Of a stretch of 64,000 bases of DNA, positions 17,092 to 25,300 are shown piece by piece. Source of the stretch: Egicoccus sp. AB-alg6-2 (GTDB taxonomy: Bacteria > Actinomycetota > Nitriliruptoria > Nitriliruptorales > Nitriliruptoraceae); the NCBI RefSeq assembly GCF_041821025.1, contig NZ_JBGUAY010000003.1:372001-436000 (forward strand), written 5' to 3'. How positions within the stretch are numbered: the first letter of the stretch is position 1; each line of letters opens with the position of its first letter. The notes beneath the pieces are model-generated. The model had not been told where the DNA came from. It did no database searches and was given only the letters and a program-made list of their open reading frames with translations. The position numbers and the translations under genes were made by a program.

Positions 17092-18395
17092 GCACGCGCC
17101 GCCGGAGGGGCGAGCAGCGCGTCGACCAGGTCCACCAGCAGGCGGTCGTCGCCGACGTTGCCCGGCACGACGAGGCAGCTCATCGACCTGCCGGCACCGG
17201 TGATGACGTCCCATCGGCCCACCCCGGGAGCGACCGGTCCGACGACGTCCGCGGCGAGGGCACCGAGCCCGGCCGCGATGGTCACCGCGGACGTGACGCC
17301 GCCCTTGGTGACCAGGGTCGCGGGTGCGACCGGCAGGGACGCCACCACCCGGGCCATCCGGTCGGCGACCCGCTCCTGGTCCTCGCGACCACCCGGGGCG
17401 GCGATGTCGGGCCGCGGCGTGGCCAGGACCGCGAACCCCGTCGCGGCCAGACGGGCGGCCACCGCCGCCGCGCAGCGTTGCACCTCGCGCAACGAGGGGT
17501 CGACGAGGGCGGCCAGGTCCGGCTCGACCACGGTGTCGGGATGGGCACGGGCGACGGCGGCCAGCTGTCGCGTCGTCGTCGGCACGAACGAGCCGCAGAC
17601 GAGCAGGACACCACCAGGACCAGGAGGCGGCAGTGCGGCGGGACCGTCGGCGGTGGCGCCGCTGAGGATGCCGGCGAGGGTGGGGGCGCAGCGGAGGACG
17701 ACCGGAAGATCTTCGGCGCGGGCGGCCAGAAAGGCGTCCGCGACCGCCCGCAGGTCCTCGACCGTCTCGGCGTCCGTGGCGCACACGGCGGCGCCGCTCG
17801 CAGCCAGACGTCGGAGCCGCTCCAGCACCGCGTCGGTCCCGTCGGCACGCAGGTCGGCGAGCGGGACGTGCAGGCCGTCGGCGGCGGCGAACCGGCCCGC
17901 GGAACGATGCTCCGCCCAGCGCAGCAGGTGCGCGTCGGGGTAGCCGAGCGCGGGATCGCGGGCGTACTCGGTGTCGTGCAGTGGCTGGCGTGCGCCGTCA
18001 CGGGCCAGCAGGTGGACCCCGTCGACGGTGATCCGGCCGGCCTCGGGCAGGGCGGGGGCGAGCAGCAGCACCGGTTCCCGGCCCGGAAACCGGATTTCGC
18101 GGACGGCGTCGTACTCCTCGACGAGGTGGCCGCGAAGGGTGCTGTCGCCGCGCAGGACGTACTCGGCGTCCGGCCAGAACGCAGCCGCCGCCTCGCAGGC
18201 GTCGCGAACCAGGCGTTTCGCGACCTCGGGAGCCGCCGCTCGGCTGTTGGTCATGAGGTGCACGGCCGGCCAGGGTCGCGACGCCGCCGCCTGCAGGACC
18301 TCGCGGTCCAGCCCGAGCAGTACCCGGACGCCGGCCATGGTCTGCGTGCCCGTCGGGTCGTCGTCGACGACCACGAACGGCGTCGTGGCGCTCAC
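17088..18395 (-). CDS. Four-carbon acid sugar kinase family protein (OtnK/DUF1537)
   Basis: Protein of 435 aa. N-terminal signature VVVDDDPTGTQTMAGVRVLL, then YVLRGDSTLRGHL, and in the C-terminal nucleotide domain LLVCGSFVPTTTRQL, LVTKGGVTSA and the ATP loop VITGAGRSMSCLVVPGNVG. Members phosphorylate 3-oxo-tetronate, threonate, erythronate or related acids. The DDDPTGTQ form of the first motif belongs to a sub-branch whose substrates are less well known. GTG start overlaps the GH84 stop (GTGA). With the OtnI-like isomerase downstream and a class II aldolase upstream, a phosphorylated keto-acid or keto-sugar route is likely; the matching OtnC decarboxylase is absent. Confidence 0.85.
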   Translation of the reverse strand: MSATTPFVVVDDDPTGTQTMAGVRVLLGLDREVLQAAASRPWPAVHLMTNSRAAAPEVAKRLVRDACEAAAAFWPDAEYVLRGDSTLRGHLVEEYDAVREIRFPGREPVLLLAPALPEAGRITVDGVHLLARDGARQPLHDTEYARDPALGYPDAHLLRWAEHRSAGRFAAADGLHVPLADLRADGTDAVLERLRRLAASGAAVCATDAETVEDLRAVADAFLAARAEDLPVVLRCAPTLAGILSGATADGPAALPPPGPGGVLLVCGSFVPTTTRQLAAVARAHPDTVVEPDLAALVDPSLREVQRCAAAVAARLAATGFAVLATPRPDIAAPGGREDQERVADRMARVVASLPVAPATLVTKGGVTSAVTIAAGLGALAADVVGPVAPGVGRWDVITGAGRSMSCLVVPGNVGDDRLLVDLVDALLAPPAARA

Positions 18396-19753
18396 GATGC
18401 CATGGCTTCGGCCTGACGGAGGCACCAGCGTGCGAAGACCTCGAGCTGGTCACCCGCGACCCAGTGGAAGCTCGCCCGTGCCCGCTCCAGCGCGTCGAGC
18501 ACCTCCACGGTGCCGGGGGCGTCCCCGGCGCCGGTGTCGACGGCACGACGCAGGACCTCGAGGGCGAGTCGTGCGGCGCGGGACTGGTGGACGAGTTTTG
18601 CGCTCCAGGGGGCGAGGTCGCGACGCAACCGGACGTTGCGGAGCCCGCTCGCGAGGTGGTCGGCCGTCTCCGCGAGTTCGCCCAGCAGCGCGCCGACCTC
18701 GTCCAGGGGTTTCCGCCGGTCGCCGGCCGCGGCCTCGAATCCCGTGATGCAGCGCCGCAGCGGCTCCGCCAGGCGGTTGTCGAGCCGGTAGTCCCCGCGC
18801 CGGAGCGGGGTCCGGCGCGCGAGGTCGGCGAGCGCCGCGACGTCGCGGGCGTCACGCTCGTCTCCGGTCACCTCGTGCAGTGCCGCCCACCAGGCCCGAT
18901 CCGCCTCGTAACCGGCGGGATCGGTCGCGTACGCCATGGCGGTGGCGACCGCGATCAGTGACGCCTCGGGCTGGATCGCCACGTTCGCGAGCAGACCGAG
19001 GGTCTCGGTGCCACCGAGGCGCGGGTCGCGGCCGGTCAGCGCGTTGAGGTGCGGGTCGTGCCGCATCTCGCCGTCGTTGACCGGGTGGTTGTCCCAGTAC
19101 AGCACCGGCCGCCGGAGGCTGGCGGCCACCTGCCGAGTGTGCTCCAGGGTGAGGAATTGCGAGCAGACCTCGGGACCGGTCCACATGATCGGGACGTCGC
19201 GGTCGATCCCGGCGCCGATCTCGCGGACGTAGGCGTCGTCGGGATCCCCGTGGTAGTGCAGCGGGACGAACCAAAGTCGCCGATCGGGGCCGCGCTCGCG
19301 CAGGAAGCTCCGGACCAGGTCGACGAGGTGCACGTGGGCCGCCGCCAGCGTGGAGAAGCGTTCGGCGTCACCGCTGGAGGCGAAGTCCTCGGGCATGTCG
19401 TCGACCAGGAGACAGATCCGGTGCAGCCCGGCATCGTCGGCCGCCGCCAGCTTCGCGCGCAGCGCGGCGACGTCGTCGTCCTCGGTGAGACGCAGGCCGA
19501 GCGGGCTGAGCCCGAACCAGACGTCGACGCCGACCTGGGCGCCGGCCTCGGCCAGTTCGGCGAATCGGCGCCACTCCTCGGCGAGGTAGGGCTCCTGCCA
19601 GCGGTCACGGTGCAGCGGGTCGTTCTTGGGGGCATAGACATAGGTGTTGGCCCCGCAGCCGCCGAGGAACTGCACCATGCGGTGCCGGTCCTCCCAGGTG
19701 TAGGGCCGGCCGTAGAAACCCTCGACGACGCCTCGGACGGCGAGGGCACTCAT
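18392..19753 (-). CDS. GH84 family beta-N-acetylglucosaminidase (O-GlcNAcase-like)
   Basis: Protein of 453 aa. The N-terminal GVVEGFYGRPYTWEDR is the entry motif of GH84, and the catalytic Asp pair is Asp118-Asp119 in ICLLVDDMPEDF. Other conserved parts are NTYVYAPKNDPLHRDRW, IMWTGPEVCSQ and VLYWDNHPVND. The family cleaves terminal beta-GlcNAc by substrate-assisted catalysis. Only the barrel and a helical C-terminal part are present. The long accessory domains and signal peptide of secreted clostridial enzymes are missing, so it should work in the cytoplasm. It overlaps the MBL gene by four bases (ATGA). The open frame extends to 20050 but that part is a shadow. Confidence 0.9.
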   Translation of the reverse strand: MSALAVRGVVEGFYGRPYTWEDRHRMVQFLGGCGANTYVYAPKNDPLHRDRWQEPYLAEEWRRFAELAEAGAQVGVDVWFGLSPLGLRLTEDDDVAALRAKLAAADDAGLHRICLLVDDMPEDFASSGDAERFSTLAAAHVHLVDLVRSFLRERGPDRRLWFVPLHYHGDPDDAYVREIGAGIDRDVPIMWTGPEVCSQFLTLEHTRQVAASLRRPVLYWDNHPVNDGEMRHDPHLNALTGRDPRLGGTETLGLLANVAIQPEASLIAVATAMAYATDPAGYEADRAWWAALHEVTGDERDARDVAALADLARRTPLRRGDYRLDNRLAEPLRRCITGFEAAAGDRRKPLDEVGALLGELAETADHLASGLRNVRLRRDLAPWSAKLVHQSRAARLALEVLRRAVDTGAGDAPGTVEVLDALERARASFHWVAGDQLEVFARWCLRQAEAMAS

Positions 19754-21549
19754 CGGACGTGCACCAGTGCCTCGGCGATCTGGCCGTAGCGGCGGTGGGC
19801 GACGGTCAGGTCGGCGGCGACCACCACGCGTGGGTCCGGCTCGCCCGCCGGGGAGGTCAGCCAGAACCCCGTGAAACCGTGCTCCCCGGGTTCCAGCTCG
19901 AGCTGAGCGCGGGGCGGCTTCACCTGCCAGCCGTCGGGAACGACGAGCGCGACCTCGACCTCCTCGGCCTCGGGCGCCGGGTTGCGGACCTCGACCTCGA
20001 GTTCGAACGACTGTCCGGCGACGATGTCGGTGTGGTACGGGCGCACCCACAGGCCACGACCCTCGGCGTCGAAGTCGGTGTCGTCGAGGGGCAGCAGGTC
20101 GCGGTGCAACCGCTCGAGGTCACGGCCGCGCTCCTTGAGGGTCGTGACGAGCCTGTCGTCACAGGGGATCGCGCCCCAGTGGCCGGTCAGCAGCAGGTCG
20201 GGACGGATGCGTTCGAACAGGTCCGCCGTGACCCGGTAGTCGCTGGCGCTGAAACGATTCTGGTAGACGTAGTTGAGGCGGCCGTGGTCGTCGATCTGGT
20301 CACCGGTGGCCACCACGCGGCGCCCGTCCACCTCGATCTCGATCGCCACGGCGTAGAGCGTGTGCCCCGGCAACGGGTGCAGGACGATCTCGTACTCCTC
20401 CCAGGTCAGCGGCTGCTCGAGGGGCACGACGCGGTCGACCTCGATCGGGTCGTACCACAGGCAGGGAAGGTCGTAGGCGCGGGGACGTTGCAGGACGTCG
20501 ACGAAGTTCTCGGGTCCCCAGACCTCGGTCCCCTCGACGCGGCGCAACAGCTCGAACCCGGCGACGTGGTCGTCGTGGTAGTGGGTCGGGATCGCCACGT
20601 CGATCGAGGTGACGCCGAACTGCCGCTTCAGCGCCGGAACGGTGTACAGCCACGGCCTGCGGGCGGCGCGATCGGTCCCGGCGGGCAGCCCCGCCTCGAA
20701 GTCGTAGCCGAAGTCGACCACGAGGGCCTTGCCGGACTCCGACAGCAGGACGTACGAGCGCGCGTGCGACGAGCGGTTGTAGAGCAGGTGCGGGCTCAGC
20801 GACTCGAACGGCTCGTCGCGGCGGCCGGTGAGCCCGAGGTGCTGGTTGCGCAGGTCGAGCAGCTCGCGGACCCGGGCGGCGGTGTCCTCCAGCGCGGCGA
20901 CGGGATCGTCCATGACGGGGCCGTGCGAGGGCAGCAGCACGTCGGGCGCACGGTCGCGTACGTCCATCAGCGACAGCCACGTCATGGCCAGCCCCTCGGG
21001 GCCGGCGTAGGACCATTGGGTCGCGGCCAGGGACCACACCTTGCCGTGGCCGGCCAGCAGGTCGCCGGTGAAGGCGACGTCGACCCCGTCGACGGTGGCG
21101 AGGAAGCCGACGGAGCCGACCGTGTGCCCCGGCAGCGGGATGGCGGTCACGGTGATCTCGCCGTAGCTGGTGGGGACGTACTCGACGAAGGTCCCGTCGA
21201 TCGGGATCGAGGTGACGAGCGAGAACCGGTCCTCGCGCGTGTTGTAGTTGTTGGCGACGTCGCGCGCGAGCCAGCGCTGTTCGGCACGGTCGAACAGTTC
21301 CTGCTCGGCGTGCGGCACCCAGATCCTGGCGCCGGCGGCCGTGGCGAGCGGCAAGCCCTGCCCCTGGTCACGGTGGTGGTGGGTCATGAGCACGTCGGTG
21401 ACCCGGCTCACCCCGATCTCGGGCAACTCCTGCAACACCGCGCCGGACCCGAAGTCGATCAGCACGGCGTCGGTGCCGGCCCGGATCACGTACACGTTGC
21501 ACGTGTCCTCGAACCGGTACAGGTGTTCGGACAACTGCTGGATCTGCAC
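19750..21549 (-). CDS. Tandem metallo-beta-lactamase-fold protein with C-terminal NEW3-like domain
   Basis: Protein of 599 aa with two MBL folds in one chain. Domain 1 (about 1-240) has H57-x-H59-x-D61 but Gln62 instead of the next metal His, with His142 (PGHT), Asp163 (TGD) and His209 (SHG). Domain 2 (about 265-465) has the full set: THYHDDH at 322-328, His396 (PGHT), Asp417 (TGD), His457 (GHWG). Residues about 500-599 form a beta domain resembling NEW3 (PDGWQVKPP, ELEPGEHGF). No signal peptide is seen. MBL enzymes in sugar loci can be lactonases or other hydrolases, but I do not recognise this architecture. It lies 18 bases after the parvulin-like gene and is coupled to GH84. Confidence 0.8.
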   Translation of the reverse strand: MQIQQLSEHLYRFEDTCNVYVIRAGTDAVLIDFGSGAVLQELPEIGVSRVTDVLMTHHHRDQGQGLPLATAAGARIWVPHAEQELFDRAEQRWLARDVANNYNTREDRFSLVTSIPIDGTFVEYVPTSYGEITVTAIPLPGHTVGSVGFLATVDGVDVAFTGDLLAGHGKVWSLAATQWSYAGPEGLAMTWLSLMDVRDRAPDVLLPSHGPVMDDPVAALEDTAARVRELLDLRNQHLGLTGRRDEPFESLSPHLLYNRSSHARSYVLLSESGKALVVDFGYDFEAGLPAGTDRAARRPWLYTVPALKRQFGVTSIDVAIPTHYHDDHVAGFELLRRVEGTEVWGPENFVDVLQRPRAYDLPCLWYDPIEVDRVVPLEQPLTWEEYEIVLHPLPGHTLYAVAIEIEVDGRRVVATGDQIDDHGRLNYVYQNRFSASDYRVTADLFERIRPDLLLTGHWGAIPCDDRLVTTLKERGRDLERLHRDLLPLDDTDFDAEGRGLWVRPYHTDIVAGQSFELEVEVRNPAPEAEEVEVALVVPDGWQVKPPRAQLELEPGEHGFTGFWLTSPAGEPDPRVVVAADLTVAHRRYGQIAEALVHVR

Positions 21550-21567
21550 GAGATTCCCTTGTACTGC

Positions 21568-22392
21568 TCAGTGACGGTGCATGCGCTCGGGCACGCGTGG
21601 GTCCCCCGGGTGTTCGCTTCCCGGCATCAGCCGGACGTCGCGCCGACGCCGTTGCGCCAGCCATTGGTCGAAGCGTCGGCCGCGCTTCGCAGCCCACAAG
21701 TCCGAAGCGATCGCTTCGCTGACCTCCGCCAGCGGTGTCGTCCGTCGCGGACGCACGCGCAGCAGCTCGGCGACGAGCCAGCCCAGCGGTCCGGCCAACG
21801 GCCCGACCACGTCGCCGGCGGCGGCGCCGAAGACGGCGGACTCGGTGGCGGCCCCCCGCTGGCCTCTGATCACGTCGTGGTGTTCGACCACGGCCCCGGG
21901 GACGGCTGCCCCGGCCTCGCGCAGCCCGACCTCGTGGGCGTGTGCCGCCAGCCGGGCCGCGCATCCGTGATCGGCGAGGACGACCTGCGCGAGGGTACGG
22001 GTCTCGGCGCGCACGAAGCGGTCGAGGTTGCGTCGGTAGTGCGACTCGATCTCGTCCTCGGTGACCGCGACGTCGGCCGTGACCGTCTCGAAGACCCGGC
22101 GCACCACGTCGGGGGCGAGCGGCGCCGCCGGGTCGGTGCGACGCGGCGTCCCCGAGCTGGCGGCCTCCGCCTCGACGATCGCCTCCTCGACCAGGGTGTG
22201 GACGAGCCAACGGCGCAGGCGGCGTGCCTCGGGGCTGCCCGGGGCGGGCAGGTTGGACGCGCCGGCCTCGATGCCGACGAGGAGCTCGCGTGCGTCGACG
22301 TCGCGTCCGGTCAGCACGAGATCACCGACGACGGCCACCACCGCGGCGGCGCTCGCGTCCCGATGGGCCCGGGGACTCGTGGTCGGACTCAC
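21568..22392 (-). CDS. Cytoplasmic parvulin (PpiC)-like peptidyl-prolyl isomerase domain protein
   Basis: Protein of 274 aa. A helical N-terminal part resembling SurA/PrsA chaperone regions (about 20-120) ends in VTEDEIESHYRRNLDRFVR. A short parvulin-like domain follows: ETRTLAQVVLADHGCA ... ATESAVFGAAAGDVVGPL ... GPLGWLVAELLRVRP. Typical parvulins of this kind are exported, but no signal peptide or lipobox is visible here. The ATG overlaps the stop of the GH38 gene (ATGA at 22389-22392), so it is made together with a 1459-residue enzyme. It may assist folding of this enzyme, or the fold may have been recruited for another task. The active-site Cys/His pattern of parvulins is not clear. Confidence 0.65.
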   Translation of the reverse strand: MSPTTSPRAHRDASAAAVVAVVGDLVLTGRDVDARELLVGIEAGASNLPAPGSPEARRLRRWLVHTLVEEAIVEAEAASSGTPRRTDPAAPLAPDVVRRVFETVTADVAVTEDEIESHYRRNLDRFVRAETRTLAQVVLADHGCAARLAAHAHEVGLREAGAAVPGAVVEHHDVIRGQRGAATESAVFGAAAGDVVGPLAGPLGWLVAELLRVRPRRTTPLAEVSEAIASDLWAAKRGRRFDQWLAQRRRRDVRLMPGSEHPGDPRVPERMHRH

Positions 22393-25300
22393 CGGTCCCC
22401 CGCTTCGTCGCCCTCACGCGGGCCGAACACGACCGGGACGCTGCGCGTGTAGAGCACGCGCCCGAAGTACATGACCTTGACCAACGCCCAGGACGTGACG
22501 CCGGACGCTCCGACGGGGCACGTCAGCGTGAAGCGCACGGTGGAGCGCCCACCCCCCGCGACCGCGAACCCGGTGGTCCACGGCCCCAGTTCGTCCCAGG
22601 TCCCCCATGGACTCACGACCTGCACCTCGCCGCGGACGTCGCCCGCGACGTGGTTGTGCAGGTCGACGAGGAGTTCGCCGGGGTGACCCTCGGTGGCGTG
22701 CACCCGCTCGGTCAGCACCTCGGCGGTCAGTTCACCGCCGATGGCCGCGACCCGGTCCACGTCGGTGGGCTGCTCGACGATCGCCGCCTTGCGCGTGGAC
22801 CGTTCCAGGTAGAGCACCCGGGCTTGCCCGTCCGCGGGTGCACGAGACCGGTGCCCCAGATCGACCGTGAGCACGTCCTCGTGGACCTGGCCGGCGTCGT
22901 CCCCGATTCGTGCGGCGACGAACCAGCGGCCGGGAGCGGCGTGCGCGGCCGGCTCGACCCGGACGCGGAAGACGTCGTGGGCGCCGGGCGCGAGGTGGAA
23001 GGAACGCTGCGGAGGGGACGCCTCCCAGCCGTCGGGCGGTCGCAGCTCGACCATGCCGGCGACCTCGGCGTCCGTGCGCTGGGACGCGACGACGACGTCG
23101 AGTTCGAACGGCCCGTCGGCGAGGACGGCACGGTCGACGATGCGGACCGTCACCGGTTGGTAGCCGATCGGGGCCGCGCCCTTGTTGTGGAGCCAGTAGT
23201 CACCGAACACCGGCTGCGCCGGTTCCCGGCGGCGCCCGAGTTGCGGGCCGGACGCGGCCGGCAGCGGGTCCGTCGCGAGCCGGAAGGTGGCGATCTCGTA
23301 GGGTGAGAAGTCGTGGACGAGCGCGCCGTCCACCACCTCGGCGCCGGTCAGCGGTACCTCGAGCAGGTCGGCGGTCTGCGCCGAACGGATCGGCCGGAAC
23401 AGCGCGACCGAGGCGCGTCCCCCGCGACCGTTGGACTCGTAGGCCCGCACCGTGATGGCGTGCGTCGGGTCCATCCGTGGATCGGCCATGACCGCCATGG
23501 GATTGCCGGCCGGCTTCAGGGTCGTCACGACGACGTCGTCGCCCTCGACCAGCAGGAAGGCCTGCGCGGCCGGCAACCCACCGTCGTGGACGCCGGTGGT
23601 GCGCGCCAGCAGCGGCTCGTTGTGCTGGGCGGCGGCGCGAACGAGACCGAGATCGCGCCAGTCACCGGCACCGGCCGCGATGGCGTACTCGAAGCGGTGC
23701 GTCCAGTGCTGGAACTGGAAGCTGGAGCCGTCGGGAACCGTGCGGCGTGGTGGATCGAGCCACACACCGGACGGCCACCCGCTGCACGAGCGCATCAGTG
23801 ACAGGTACAAGCTGCCGTCGACGTCGACGTTGCAACCGGGCAGGCCCCGGTTGACGACGACGACGGTCCGGTCGGCGGCCGTCCCCTCGTCGGCGTGGAG
23901 GGCGGCCGGCTGGGGCACCGTGACGCGGGCGGTCCCGGCGAGCTGCGTCGTCACCTCGGCCAGTTCGAGGTGGGTGGCCCGTGGGTCGACGCCGGCGACG
24001 ACCAGCACCGGCAGGTCACGGACGCCGCGCAGGTCGGCGTCGGGCGACCAGACCTCCCGCAGCGGGGTGGCGGCCGGCACCCAGAGCCGGGCACGGCCAC
24101 GGTCGTGGAGTTGCTGCTTCAGCCGGGCCGCGTAGGCCGGGTCGGCGGCGGCCAGCAGCTGCGCGACGAAGGCGTTGTCCTGTGGACCCCCGACGGCGAA
24201 TCGCACGTCGGGCAGGTTGGAGTCGGTGTCCATGCTCCCGTAGCGCGGCCCGTCGCCGCGCGAGACCGTGGACGTGACGCCGCGACGGACCAGCGCCACG
24301 ACCAGGTCGCGGACGCCCTCGGACTGCCCGTCGTGGTCGGGAGCGACGACCTCGGCGACGGCGATCGCGCGCGACGCCGGCGGGGCGTCGTCGTCGACGA
24401 GGTCGACCGCGGCGGTCGTCCCGACGCCGAACCAGTTGTACGCGGGGTTGTCCAGCGTGTACGGGCTGTCCGCCACGTCGATGGCGGGGAAGCCGGCTCC
24501 TCGTCCGACGACGGCGTTGCCCACCTCGGACAACGGCAGACCGCCCGGCACGTCGGCGGCCACCCGCATGCGCAGCAGCACGTCCTGGTCGGCGAAGCCG
24601 TCGAGGTCGGTGCGGCAGCACAACCGGTCGACGCCGGGGTGGAGCGTCATGGTCTGCACGAGGTCGCAGCCGGCGATCCCGCCCCGGACGACCAGGCGTT
24701 GCCCGACCGCGCTGTGCTCGCGGACGACCTGGGCCGGGCGCTCGGAGCTCGCCGTGACCTCGCCGGTCGGCGTCAGGTGCCAGGGCCCCTCGCCGTGTTC
24801 GGGATGGGTGGGGTACTCGCGGTACGCCAGGATCTCGTTGGCCAGCCCTTGCGGGCGCAGGACCTCGGTGCCGTCGCGCAGGTCGCGGAGCGAGCTGATC
24901 GCACCGCCACGTCGCGGGTCGACGGTGACCTGCAGCACGTCGTTGGTGATGACCAGGCCGTCGTCGCGCGACCACTGGGCGTCTGGCGGCAGATCGGGTG
25001 CCGGCACCAGACGGTAGGTCCGGTAGCCGAGCGACGGCACGGCGTCGGCCAGCAGGGTGAGCGTGCAGGCGCGCAGGTGCCCGTCCGAGGACCGGTCGAT
25101 CGCCTCGACGACGAACGGCACGTCTTCGCCGGCGTCGTCGAGCACCCGCAGCCCGCGCGCCGGCCGGTGCAGGGACACCCGGGCGGTGACCGGGTCCCTC
25201 CGCGTCCACCCGAGCGGGTTGAAGACGACCAGTGGCTGCCCCTCGCCGCGCGTGTCGATGCAGGAGCCGATGTGGTCGAGCGCGTCGTCGAGCGCCTCAC

